Positions 1 to 7,172 of a stretch of 64,000 nucleotides of DNA are shown one piece after another. A program made the position numbers and the translations under genes. The stretch's first letter is position 1, and each line of letters opens with the position of its first letter. Source of the stretch: Arthrobacter sp. AZCC_0090 (GTDB taxonomy: Bacteria; Actinomycetota; Actinomycetes; Actinomycetales; Micrococcaceae); the NCBI RefSeq assembly GCF_014207375.1, contig NZ_JACHEE010000017.1, positions 1 to 64,000 on the forward strand. Reading direction: 5' to 3'. Under the pieces are notes generated by a model. That model saw only the letters and a program-made list of their open reading frames with translations. It was not told the origin of the DNA and made no database searches.

Positions 1-108
1 GGCAGTCTCTTCCGGATCACGATCAGGCAGCTGGGAAGTCAACCCGCTAAGGATGTGTGAGGTCTCTTCTCCTGCAGCCACGTCCAACCTCTCTTTTGGC
101 GCATCCAT
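1..108 (-). CDS. aceE: Pyruvate dehydrogenase E1 component, homodimeric type (N-terminus only)
   Basis: Only the first 36 codons lie in the window; the gene runs off the left edge on the minus strand. The translation from ATG at 108 contains the stretches GEETSHILSGL and LPDRDPEET, which resemble the N-terminus of actinobacterial AceE, the thiamine-diphosphate decarboxylase subunit of the pyruvate dehydrogenase complex. A GTG at 81, just before AAGEETSH, is an alternative start. It is divergent from the DUF3052 gene, and aceE next to DUF3052 and ahpE is also the mycobacterial order, which supports the call. The family assignment rests on a short segment plus context. Confidence 0.85.
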   Translation of the reverse strand, partial: MDAPKERLDVAAGEETSHILSGLTSQLPDRDPEETA

Positions 109-483
109 CGTCGCCTCAGGTCCGGCAGGGTAACTGCCCGTCATGAACGCGGCGTGTGCGACATATCGGTTACAACAGCCCGGTCATGTGCGCCGGACAG
201 GTTCTCTTGAGCTCAAGCTGCGCTATTCGCGGCGGGCGGTTGCCCTTGCAGCCAAAGTCTTCACTGGCCACTGTAGCTTTGTACGAGCCGCGATGCGTAG
301 CCATGCTGCCGCGAAGGCGTTGTATGTCACACTCAAACTGTTACATCGCATGTACTCATGGCTGTAGCCCGGCGCAGGCGTGGCTGGAGCGCAGAATATG
401 GCGGAACGCGGGACAATGGCTTGAAGCCCACGCCCAAAGGGTGTTGGCTTGTAGTAATCGAAATCACTTCAAGAGGAGGAAAC
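109..483. other. Divergent intergenic region between aceE and the DUF3052 gene
   Basis: This 375-base stretch holds no ORF with convincing coding character. It must contain the promoters for aceE (leftward) and the DUF3052 gene (rightward). A perfect 12-base palindrome, CTTGAGCTCAAG, lies at 206-217 and could be an operator. A strong ribosome-binding site AGAGGAGG sits just before the GTG at 484. I could not find a convincing -35/-10 pair. Confidence 0.5.
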
Positions 484-906
484 GTGAGCGAGGCCGACGC
501 CGCCACATCGGTAAATGTGGCGGAAAGATTGGGTTTCAAAGATGGGGATCTGATTCAGGAACTCGGTTACGACGATGACGTCGATTTCGATTTGCGTGAT
601 GACATTGAGGAACTCACTGGTTCCGAACTGCTCGATGAAGACGATCACGAGGTAGTTGATGCCGTCATTTTTTGGTGGCGCGACGGCGACGGAGACCTTG
701 TCGATGCGCTCGTGGATTCACTGACTACCTTGGGTGAAGGCGGTGTGGTTTGGGTTCTGACTCCTAAATCGGGCCGCGACAACTACGTGTCGCCTTCGGA
801 TATTCAGGACGCAGCTCCTACGGCGGGATTGCACTGCACTACGTCGGCAGGCGTCTCCAAGGACTGGAGCGCTACCCGGCTGGTGGCACGCAAGAAGAAC
901 AAGTGA
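484..906 (+). CDS. DUF3052 family protein
   Basis: A 140-residue acidic protein of unknown function, conserved in actinobacteria beside aceE and ahpE. The N-terminal half is rich in Asp and Glu; the middle contains VDAVIFWWRDGDGDLVDAL, and the C-terminus ends in basic residues (ARKKNK). The fold looks like a small soluble alpha/beta domain without recognisable catalytic residues. GTG at 484 was chosen because AGAGGAGG lies 5 bases upstream; an upstream ATG at 358 has no such signal. The stop overlaps the GTG of the peroxiredoxin gene, so the two are probably translationally coupled. No function is claimed. Confidence 0.88.
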   Translation: MSEADAATSVNVAERLGFKDGDLIQELGYDDDVDFDLRDDIEELTGSELLDEDDHEVVDAVIFWWRDGDGDLVDALVDSLTTLGEGGVVWVLTPKSGRDNYVSPSDIQDAAPTAGLHCTTSAGVSKDWSATRLVARKKNK

Positions 907-1406
907 CGCACACCAAGTTGAACCCTGCCGGGCTGCGACCCGGAGTTCCCGTTGTCGGCCAGGAAGCCCCGGATTTTGAGCTGGTGAACCAGTATGGGGA
1001 GCCGGTTCGTTTGTCCGGTCTTCGCGGCCGCAACGTTGTGCTTGTGTTCTATCCCTTCGCCTTCTCCGGGATCTGCACCGGGGAACTGTGTGAGATCCGT
1101 GACAATCTCGGTATTTTCGAACATGCCAACGCCACTGTCCTTGGCATATCGGTTGACAGCAAGTTTGCTTTGCGGGCCTACGCGGAGAAGGAAAGCTACG
1201 AGTTTGATCTGCTGGCCGACTTCTGGCCGCACGGCGCGGTCGCTGAAAAGTATGGGGTGTTCGACTCCGCTACCGGTATGTCCTTGAGGGGCACGTTCAT
1301 CATCGATGCCGCGGGCATCGTCCGTTATGTCGTCGTCAATCCGCGCGGCCAAGCACGCGATCTAGCGGAATATCGTGAGGCGTTGTCCGGGCTCGGCCAG
1401 GCCTAA
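903..1406 (+). CDS. AhpE/BCP-type peroxiredoxin
   Basis: A 167-residue thioredoxin-fold peroxidase that reduces hydroperoxides in the cytoplasm. The peroxidatic motif P-F-A-F-S-G-I-C places the reactive cysteine at C58. The region FDLLADFWPHGAVAEKYGVF matches mycobacterial AhpE closely. A second cysteine at C63 gives a C-x4-C arrangement, as in bacterioferritin-comigratory peroxiredoxins, so it may use an intramolecular resolving cysteine instead of being strictly 1-Cys. The GTG start overlaps the stop of the DUF3052 gene by 4 bases, and its own stop overlaps the ATG of the sirtuin gene, making a tight three-gene unit. The peroxiredoxin call is secure; the subfamily is less so. Confidence 0.92.
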   Translation: MTHTKLNPAGLRPGVPVVGQEAPDFELVNQYGEPVRLSGLRGRNVVLVFYPFAFSGICTGELCEIRDNLGIFEHANATVLGISVDSKFALRAYAEKESYEFDLLADFWPHGAVAEKYGVFDSATGMSLRGTFIIDAAGIVRYVVVNPRGQARDLAEYREALSGLGQA

Positions 1407-2368
1407 TGCCGATGAGTACCCAGCGGCCCGGCGTCGGAATGACTGGCTTTGCCATTCTGCCGCCGGCTTGCACGGTTGGGTTGGACGCTGATGAGCTCGA
1501 AGCTCTCCGCCAAGCCGCAGTGATTCTCGGCGGCGAGCGGCTTGCTGTTCTGACAGGCGCCGGCCTGAGTACGGATTCCGGAATCCCTGACTACAGGGGT
1601 CCCGGAGCCGCGCCACGGAATCCCATGACCTTCCAGGAGTTCATCGAAAGTTCCGCCAACCGGCGCAGGTACTGGGCGAGGAACCACCTTGGATGGTCCC
1701 ATCTCCGGCATGCGGATCCCAATGCCGGGCACGCCGCCGTCGCCCTCCTTGAGCGCCGCGGGCTGATCACGGGACTCATCACGCAAAACGTGGACCGCCT
1801 GCATGAGGACGCAGGCAGCGTCAACGTGGTGGACTTGCACGGCCGCTATGATCGCGTGATTTGCCTTGACGGGGGACACGTCTTCACGCGAAGGCTCGTG
1901 GCATCCATCCTTGAGGAAATCAATCCAGGATTCCTGGAGGCTGCCCAAGCTGCCGGCGTCGTGGAGATGGCTCCCGACGCGGATGCCTCAGTGGAGGATC
2001 CCGAGCTCATCCGATCTTTCGTCGTCGCCGTTTGCCCTGTTTGCGGAGGAACGCTCAAGCCCGACTTCGTGTACTTCGGCGAAAATGTGCCCAAAGATCG
2101 GGTGCAGCGAGCCTATTCCATGGTGGACGAAGCCGGGGCCCTCCTGGTGGCTGGATCTTCGTTGACGGTCATGAGCGGGCTCAGGTTCGTCAGACATGCA
2201 GCCAAACTCGGCAAGCCCGTGGTGATCATCAACCGAGGACCGACCCGCGGCGACGAGTTCGCGAGCCTCAAAGTGGAAGCCGGGGTCAGTGGCGCGTTGG
2301 TCTGGCTTGCCGCGGAGCTTCCAGATCTGCTGACCTCGGATTCGCCGATTAGTGTTCCGGGCGAATGA
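1406..2368 (+). CDS. Sir2 family NAD-dependent protein deacylase
   Basis: A 320-residue sirtuin, which removes acyl groups from lysines using NAD. Visible motifs: GAGLSTDSGIPDYRG (residues 51-65, NAD loop), TQNVDRLHEDAG (126-137), the catalytic His in DLHGRYDR (H145), and CPVCGG (C210, C213) followed by LKPDFVYFGENVP. The spacing resembles class II (SIRT4-like) sirtuins. The first zinc pair, usually C-x2-C, reads C-L-D-G here (C153, G156), so one of the four zinc cysteines is missing. ATG 1406 overlaps the preceding stop; ATG at 1412 is an alternative start. The tRNA-Val gene follows after 56 bases. Confidence 0.93.
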   Translation: MPMSTQRPGVGMTGFAILPPACTVGLDADELEALRQAAVILGGERLAVLTGAGLSTDSGIPDYRGPGAAPRNPMTFQEFIESSANRRRYWARNHLGWSHLRHADPNAGHAAVALLERRGLITGLITQNVDRLHEDAGSVNVVDLHGRYDRVICLDGGHVFTRRLVASILEEINPGFLEAAQAAGVVEMAPDADASVEDPELIRSFVVAVCPVCGGTLKPDFVYFGENVPKDRVQRAYSMVDEAGALLVAGSSLTVMSGLRFVRHAAKLGKPVVIINRGPTRGDEFASLKVEAGVSGALVWLAAELPDLLTSDSPISVPGE

Positions 2369-2424
2369 TCCGGTAGAGTACATGTTCGTTGGTTGAAGCG
2401 TCGAAGGCGTTGAAATCAGTGTTT

Positions 2425-2497
2425 GGGTCTTTAGCTCAGCTGGTAGAGCGCCACGTTTACACCGTGGATGTCATCGGTTCGATCCCGGTAGGACCCA
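2425..2497 (+). tRNA. tRNA-Val (anticodon TAC)
   Basis: A cloverleaf can be drawn by hand: acceptor GGGTCTT pairs with AGGACCC, the D arm contains TAGCTCAGCTGGTAGAGC, the anticodon stem is CCACG/CGTGG with loop TTTACAC, and the T loop is GTTCGATCC. The anticodon TAC reads the valine codon GTA. CCA is not encoded. A strong terminator follows directly. Confidence 0.97.
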
Positions 2498-2504
2498 CCC
2501 AACG

Positions 2505-2551
2505 AAAGAGCCCCTGAGCTGCGAAAACGCAGCTCAGGGGCTCTTTCTTTT
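2505..2551 (+). terminator. Rho-independent terminator after tRNA-Val
   Basis: A perfect 19-base-pair stem (arms 2505-2523 and 2528-2546) with an AAAA loop is followed by CTTTT. It is among the strongest intrinsic terminators in the window and would end the tRNA-Val transcript. Confidence 0.93.
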
Positions 2552-2613
2552 ATTCCACGTGTGTTCTGGCTCCGGTGGTTGTCGCCAATCATTTGGCGGT
2601 TCAGAATGGCAGC

Positions 2614-3138
2614 ATGACAGCGTCCGGAGATGCAGCGCGTGACAAGAGGCTGGCGAAGATCGGAACGGCGGTGTTCGCCGCTGCCCCGGCAACCGTGGCA
2701 GGCTTGCTGCCGTGGGCGGTGACCCGCTGGAAAGTGCAACAGCCCGTGCCGGGCGGACTGGCGGCCCAGTGCGCAGGTGTTCTGTTGATCGGCGCTGGTG
2801 CAGCGGTGATCAGCAATTCGTTTGTGCGGTTCGCCCTTGAGGGAATGGGCACCCCGGCACCCTTTGCGCCGCCGAAGAACCTCGTGGTCAGCGGGTTCTA
2901 CAGATTCGTGCGGAACCCCATATACGTGGGAATTGGCGCTGCAATCACCGGACAGGGCCTCCTGCTGGGACAGCCGAAGCTGTTCGGCCTGGCGGCGCTG
3001 GGCGCGGTTCCGGTGGCGGCCTTCGTCAGATTGTATGAGGAGCCAACGCTCGCACATAGATTCGGAGCGGAGTATGAGAATTACCGCGCCAACGTCCCGC
3101 GCTGGCTCCCGAGGTTCACCCCTTGGCGGCAGAGCTAG
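2614..3138 (+). CDS. Isoprenylcysteine carboxyl methyltransferase (ICMT/PEMT-like) family membrane protein
   Basis: A 174-residue integral membrane protein with three or four hydrophobic segments. The conserved C-terminal block includes SGFYRFVRNPIYVG, the RNPxY signature of ICMT/PEMT-like SAM-dependent methyltransferases, and EEPTLAHRFGAEYENYR. In bacteria such proteins are usually annotated only as methyltransferase family protein, and the substrate is unknown. ATG 2614 begins MTASGDAARD; an in-frame GTG at 2575 would lie almost on the terminator and is less likely. The gene stands alone between the tRNA-Val terminator and iclR. Confidence 0.82.
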   Translation: MTASGDAARDKRLAKIGTAVFAAAPATVAGLLPWAVTRWKVQQPVPGGLAAQCAGVLLIGAGAAVISNSFVRFALEGMGTPAPFAPPKNLVVSGFYRFVRNPIYVGIGAAITGQGLLLGQPKLFGLAALGAVPVAAFVRLYEEPTLAHRFGAEYENYRANVPRWLPRFTPWRQS

Positions 3139-3176
3139 CGTCGGACCAGATCAGTTCTGCGGGGAATTGGAAGAGC

Positions 3177-3213
3177 TCTCCACCGCGACTATTGGGGGAT
3201 GCCGCGGTGGAGA
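3177..3213 (+). terminator. Stem-loop downstream of the ICMT-like gene
   Basis: Arms 3177-3187 and 3203-3213 (TCTCCACCGCG and its complement) form an 11-base-pair stem with a 15-base loop, 38 bases after the stop. No T-run follows, so it may be a weak or Rho-assisted terminator. The rest of 3139-3428 holds no gene. Confidence 0.5.
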
Positions 3214-3300
3214 ACTCAAAGATGAATATACAGAGAATTTCTGGATATGGGAAGGAAGGGTGTTCTACGTCCGGGAGGGCTCCTTCCAGCCGTGAGCCAC

Positions 3301-3331
3301 TATGATGGTATTTGTTCAGTGGATTGAACAA
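3301..3331 (+). promoter_or_regulatory. iclR promoter with a perfect IclR-type palindrome
   Basis: A consensus-like -10 box TATGAT at 3301-3306 is followed by the perfect palindrome TTGTTCA-N6-TGAACAA at 3312-3331. The palindrome would cover the transcription start, which is compatible with autorepression by the IclR protein encoded at 3429. Related half-sites occur upstream of the permease and of the divergent dehydrogenases. The assignment to this regulator is inference. Confidence 0.6.
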
Positions 3332-3428
3332 GCGTGATTGCCGTGGTCGGAGTTCAGCTGCCCTAGGGCGGCATTTCTGGCCGGCACGCGCCCGCTCTGC
3401 GCCAGACGCACTATTGCGAAGGAGAATC

Positions 3429-4226
3429 ATGGCCGATTCCCGCACTCCCCGTTCCGCCGATGGATTGGGTAGCTCCTCGCCGGCGCCGGCCGTGACTCGC
3501 GCAGCTGCCGTACTGGACGCCTTGGCTGAAGCTCCTTCGGGTCGGCTGACACTCAGTGACCTTTCGAGGGAGCTGGGGATTCCGAAATCCTCCACGTCAA
3601 ACCTGCTGCTTGCCCTCGAGGAGGCCCGGCTTATTACCCGCGAAGGTGCCGACTTCTCGCTCGGACGGAAACTGGTTGAACTTGGTGCCGCCTACCTCAG
3701 CCGGCTCGACGAGGTTCAGGAGTTCTACAAGTTCTGCGAGCAGGCGCCGACGCTGTCCGGCGAAACGGTTCGGATCGCGATGATCGACGGCGATCACATC
3801 ATCTACCTGGCGCGCTACGAAGGTCACCCGGCCGTTCGACTTACGTCAAACATCGGCGACAAGATGCCGCTTTCCCTGAGTGCCGTCGGCAAAGTGCTCC
3901 TAGCCCAGCTTCATGACCATGACATCGAAGAGATGTTCCCGGACGATGTGGAACTTCCTGTCATGACTCCCAAGTCCCTTCGGAGTGCCGCTGAACTCAA
4001 GTCCCAGGTGCTTGCCATCCGCAAGCAGGGCTACGCCCTGGAGGACGAGGAATCCACTCTTGGCGTGGTTTGCCTTGCCGTGCCCGTGCCTACCCATGGG
4101 GCACACGGCCCTAGCCTCGGTCTCTCGGTGACTGCCCTGAAGGCCACATTCTCCGAGGAACAGGCTGCCCTGATGGTGAAGGAGCTTAAGGAGCTCGCTC
4201 ACTCGCTGGGCAACCCGATGGGCTAA
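3429..4226 (+). CDS. IclR family transcriptional regulator
   Basis: A 265-residue protein. The N-terminal winged helix covers about residues 22-80, with the recognition region SDLSRELGIPKSSTSNLLLAL, followed by the C-terminal IclR ligand-binding domain (SAVGKVLLAQL; GYALEDEESTLGVVCLAVPV). IclR proteins bind as dimers to short palindromes and usually control catabolic operons for acids and aromatic or sugar-acid compounds. ATG 3429 was chosen because GAAGGAGAATC precedes it; upstream in-frame codons have no such signal and cover the putative operator. Its position before a permease and several dehydrogenases suggests it controls sugar-acid use. Confidence 0.92.
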   Translation: MADSRTPRSADGLGSSSPAPAVTRAAAVLDALAEAPSGRLTLSDLSRELGIPKSSTSNLLLALEEARLITREGADFSLGRKLVELGAAYLSRLDEVQEFYKFCEQAPTLSGETVRIAMIDGDHIIYLARYEGHPAVRLTSNIGDKMPLSLSAVGKVLLAQLHDHDIEEMFPDDVELPVMTPKSLRSAAELKSQVLAIRKQGYALEDEESTLGVVCLAVPVPTHGAHGPSLGLSVTALKATFSEEQAALMVKELKELAHSLGNPMG

Positions 4227-4273
4227 CTGATCTCGCAGTCCAAGGGGGTCATACATAAATCTGATTACACCAC

Positions 4274-4319
4274 TTGAAACTTGTCCAACGTGCTGTACTC
4301 TGTTCAATATAGTGATTCA
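4274..4319 (+). promoter_or_regulatory. Permease promoter overlapping an IclR-like half-site
   Basis: TTGAAA at 4274-4279 and TACTCT at 4296-4301, 16 bases apart, could be -35 and -10 boxes. CTGTTCA at 4300-4306 overlaps the -10 end and is followed after 6 bases by the degenerate arm TGATTCA. Read on the minus strand, the left part gives TATTGAACAG, a 10-mer found again at 7120-7129. This fits a repressor site placed on the promoter. Confidence 0.5.
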
Positions 4320-4385
4320 CGCCATGGCGGCTGACGCTATCTCGCCAGGCCAACGGGGGTCTGGAGTGTTCTTGAGGGAGTGCTT

Positions 4386-5735
4386 GTGACAACTCGTACT
4401 AAGACAAAGCTTGCTGATATGGACGGCGCAGTAGTTGAGCCGGAACAGCTGCGAAGGGCAACTCTTGCCAGCTCCGTAGGATCCGCCCTGGAGTACTACG
4501 ACTTCTACATTTACGGTCTGGCTTCGGCTCTGATCTTCGGACCGCTGTTCTTCAAGCCTTTGGGTGAAAGCGGCGCATTGATCGCGTCGTTCGCAACCTA
4601 TGGTGTTGGATTCGCGGCGCGGCCCTTCGGCGGTATCTTCTTCGGATTCATCGGAGACCGCTTCGGCCGCAAGATGGTCCTTCTCATGACCATCGGCATG
4701 ATGGGCCTTGCCAGTTTCGCGATCGGCTTGTTGCCGACGTTCGACCAGGCCGGAATGCTTGGCGCTGTCCTGCTCGTGACGCTTCGCATCATCCAGGGCC
4801 TCGGCGCCGGAGCTGAACAGGCAGGCGCAACCACGCTGATCTCCGAAGTCGCTCCACCCAAGCGCCGCGGCTACTTCGCGTCACTGCCGTTCGTTGGCAT
4901 TCAGCTCGGGACCCTCCTCGGTGCAGGCACCTTCGCGCTGATTGGCATGGCCAACAAGAGCGTACTCGAAGGCTGGCTGTGGCGCGTGCCGTTCCTCGCC
5001 AGCTTCATCCTGATCATCGTGGCCGTTTTCATCCGCCTCCGGCTCAAGGAGACCCCGGTCTTCCAAGAGTTGGAAAAGCACAAGAACGTGGTGAAGAACC
5101 CCGTTGGCGAGCTCGTGAGGCACTCCAAGAAGAACGTGCTGATCGGAATTGGCCTCCGCATGGGCGAGAACGGCAACTCCTCGATCTACTCGACCCTGCT
5201 CATTTCCTTCATGTCGGTCAAGGAAGGCGTCTTCCCTGGCGACAAGTTCATCGGCCCGGTCGGTCTCCTGATCGCAGCAGGGTTCGCGGCCGTCATGGTG
5301 GTCTCCTTCGGCGCCCTGTCTGACCGTATTGGTCGCGTCAAGGTTTACCGCTATGGCGCCCTGTTCCAGGCAATCTTCGCGATTCCCGCGTTCTACCTGG
5401 TGACCCTCGGCAACGTCACCCTCGTGTGGGCCGTCATGGTGGTCGGCATCGCACTTGGCGTGCAGTCGATGCTTGGCCCGCAGTGCCCGCTGCTGCCCGA
5501 GCTCTTCGGCTCGCAGTACCGTTTCACCGGTGTGGCATTGAGCCGCGAACTGTCTGCCGTCCTGGCTGGCGGACTCGTTCCACTGGTTGGTGCCGCCTTC
5601 CTTGCCGTGACAGGCAACTCCTGGGTGGTCCTGGCGGTCTACTCGCTGGTCCTGGCGCTGATTTCATACATCACCACGTTCTTCACCCCGGAAACAGCCG
5701 GCCGCGACCTCCTTTCCCTGGAGGACGCGAAGTAA
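4386..5735 (+). CDS. MFS transporter, metabolite:H+ symporter (MHS) family
   Basis: A 449-residue, 12-helix major facilitator of the MHS type, which imports carboxylates such as alpha-ketoglutarate, shikimate or citrate, and sugar acids, with protons. Family signals: SSVGSALEYYDFYIYGLASAL near the N-terminus, GDRFGRKMVLL in the loop between helices 2 and 3, RIIQGLGAGAEQAGA in helix 4, and APPKRRGYFASL. GTG 4386 is preferred because GAGGGAG lies 5 bases upstream; the GTG at 4380 overlaps that sequence. It follows iclR and precedes a terminator, so it is probably a single-gene transcript. The substrate is not identifiable from sequence; the neighbours suggest a sugar acid. Confidence 0.9.
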   Translation: MTTRTKTKLADMDGAVVEPEQLRRATLASSVGSALEYYDFYIYGLASALIFGPLFFKPLGESGALIASFATYGVGFAARPFGGIFFGFIGDRFGRKMVLLMTIGMMGLASFAIGLLPTFDQAGMLGAVLLVTLRIIQGLGAGAEQAGATTLISEVAPPKRRGYFASLPFVGIQLGTLLGAGTFALIGMANKSVLEGWLWRVPFLASFILIIVAVFIRLRLKETPVFQELEKHKNVVKNPVGELVRHSKKNVLIGIGLRMGENGNSSIYSTLLISFMSVKEGVFPGDKFIGPVGLLIAAGFAAVMVVSFGALSDRIGRVKVYRYGALFQAIFAIPAFYLVTLGNVTLVWAVMVVGIALGVQSMLGPQCPLLPELFGSQYRFTGVALSRELSAVLAGGLVPLVGAAFLAVTGNSWVVLAVYSLVLALISYITTFFTPETAGRDLLSLEDAK

Positions 5736-5768
5736 GGATCCCAGTACCACGACGTGGCAAGCAGTGGT

Positions 5769-5795
5769 GGCCCCCTCCGAAGTTCGGAGGGGGCC
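5769..5795 (+). terminator. Terminator-like hairpin after the permease
   Basis: Arms 5769-5781 and 5783-5795 are perfect complements (GGCCCCCTCCGAA), giving an 11-base-pair stem with a small loop 34 bases after the stop codon. The T-tract is poor. Confidence 0.7.
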
Positions 5796-5904
5796 TCGCT
5801 CTGTTGCGCCCGGGTCATGCACGGCGTTCGTGGTCCAGCTCGGAGCTTGTTTAGGGGATGGGCGGCTAGTTGCGCCGGAATGGCAAACAGGCCCTGGTTT
5901 GGCA

Positions 5905-5980
5905 CAGCAAGCCCGCCGGACAGCAAAAGCCTCCGTACAGCAAGCCCGCCGTACAGCAAGCCCGCCGCACAGCAAAGCGG
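5905..5980. repeat. Short tandem repeat, about 16-base unit
   Basis: The unit CAGCAAGCCCGCCGNA occurs at 5905-5920, 5938-5953 and 5954-5969. A diverged 17-base copy lies at 5921-5937 and a partial copy at 5970-5980. It sits between the convergent permease and dehydrogenase genes and encodes nothing convincing. Confidence 0.85.
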
Positions 5981-6004
5981 CTCCTCCGGAATACCGGAGG
6001 GGCC
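5979..6004 (-). terminator. Terminator-like hairpin after the D-2-hydroxyacid dehydrogenase gene
   Basis: Arms 5979-5989 and 5994-6004 pair with one G-T wobble around an AATA loop. It lies 30 bases past the stop of the minus-strand dehydrogenase. No T-run follows. Confidence 0.6.
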
Positions 6005-6033
6005 GCAAGGGCAATGCGCTGGTCGCGGACGGT

Positions 6034-7101
6034 TTAGTAGAAGTGCACCGTGTCCACCAGATGGGGGAGTTCCCCGCCGTCGAGGAAGGTGCGCAGGTTG
6101 CTGACGAAGCGCTCGGCGATGAGGCGGTTCTCTGCGGCGCTGAGTGCCGAGGTGTGGGGGGAGACCATGACCTTCGGATGGTTCCACAGCGGGCTGTCCC
6201 GGGGCAACGGCTCGACGGCGAAAACGTCCAGGCAAGCGTAGGACACCTGGCCATTTTCCAGGGCTTCGAGGAGCGCTTCCTCATCAACCACGGTTCCGCG
6301 GCCAACGTTGACAAAAACCGTGCCGGGTTTCATGGCCGAGAAGACCTCGCTGTTGAAGAGCTTCTCCGTGTACGGCGTGCCGGGCAAGGTGTTGACGACC
6401 GCGTCAGCCGATGCCAGGAGTCCTGCCAGGCCCTGGTTGTTGGCCACTTCGTCGATTCCCTCGATGGTTTCGACGTTCCGCTTGGTTCCGCTGACTTTCA
6501 TGCCCAACGCGCGGGCGATGCGGGCAGTTTCCATGCCGATCTCGCCGAGGCCGGTGATGACCAGCTTGGAACCGTTCACAAGTTTGGTGGGAGTTCGTAG
6601 CTCTGGCCAGACCTTGGCGGCCTGGTCCTGTGCGAGTTCCGCGCTCCGCTTGAAGCCGTTGAGGATGCCAAGGGCGGCAAACTCCGCAAGCGGAAGGGCA
6701 TGCACGCCCGCGGAGGTGGTCACCTTGAACTTTTGCAGAGTCTCGCTGTCGAGGCCGGAAGCTTTGACCGCGCCGCCGGCGCCCGCTGCCATGGCGTGGA
6801 TCCACTGCAGGTGCGGGTTGCTCTGGGCGATGCGGGCCAGTCCGGCCGGGTTTTCATTGGGGAAACCGTAAAGGACCTGTGCCTTGTTCAGCATGGACCA
6901 GTAGCGCTCCTCTTGTTCCGGAGTGCGCTTGAAGTCCGGATCGCCGGAGTGGTCCGCCGGGAAGCGTTCCGGGGGAAGTAGCTCGGGTTCGTAAAGGACA
7001 GTAATGCTGGGATCTACTGCGCGGATACGCTCCACATGCTCAGCTTCGAGCGGGACTGCGATCGCGATGGTAAGTTCATCAGTCGTCATAGTGTTCATCA
7101 T
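6034..7101 (-). CDS. D-isomer specific 2-hydroxyacid dehydrogenase
   Basis: A protein of up to 355 residues that oxidises D-2-hydroxyacids or reduces 2-ketoacids with NAD(P). The Rossmann motif GLGEIG is at 184-189, and the catalytic triad is visible as R268 (NVGRGTVVDEEAL), E297 (DVFAVEPLP) and H316 (SPHTSALS). The closest named groups are phosphoglycerate-dehydrogenase-like and glyoxylate/hydroxypyruvate reductases, so a 2-ketogluconate reductase role is possible but unproven. Three ATG codons lie near the start (7101, 7098, 7089); ATG 7089 would leave the palindrome at 7091-7110 outside the coding region. It is divergent from the beta-hydroxyacid dehydrogenase operon and probably shares its control. 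Confidence 0.9.
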   Translation of the reverse strand: MMNTMTTDELTIAIAVPLEAEHVERIRAVDPSITVLYEPELLPPERFPADHSGDPDFKRTPEQEERYWSMLNKAQVLYGFPNENPAGLARIAQSNPHLQWIHAMAAGAGGAVKASGLDSETLQKFKVTTSAGVHALPLAEFAALGILNGFKRSAELAQDQAAKVWPELRTPTKLVNGSKLVITGLGEIGMETARIARALGMKVSGTKRNVETIEGIDEVANNQGLAGLLASADAVVNTLPGTPYTEKLFNSEVFSAMKPGTVFVNVGRGTVVDEEALLEALENGQVSYACLDVFAVEPLPRDSPLWNHPKVMVSPHTSALSAAENRLIAERFVSNLRTFLDGGELPHLVDTVHFY

Positions 7102-7129
7102 ACTGAATAGCGGCTAGGATATTGAACAG
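7091..7129. promoter_or_regulatory. Divergent operator region with IclR-like half-sites
   Basis: TGTTCA-N6-TGAATA occupies 7092-7109, one base off the symmetric form of the iclR site. A further half-site TATTGAACAG lies at 7120-7129 and is identical to the minus-strand sequence in front of the permease. TATGAT on the minus strand (7102-7097) and TAGGAT at 7115-7120 could be -10 boxes for the two directions. Binding by the neighbouring IclR protein is inference. Confidence 0.5.
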
Positions 7130-7172
7130 TTTTTGAAAATATGAACCACAAAGAAGTGAGGTGCAACGGGAC

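Noticed and set aside
3123..3305. 60-residue ORF between the ICMT-like gene and iclR
   Set aside because: It overlaps a stem-loop and the iclR -10 region, has no ribosome-binding site and resembles no protein family.
5764..6600. 278-residue plus-strand ORF spanning the 16-base repeat and the dehydrogenase
   Set aside because: Its first part is repeat sequence and its second is antisense to the D-2-hydroxyacid dehydrogenase.
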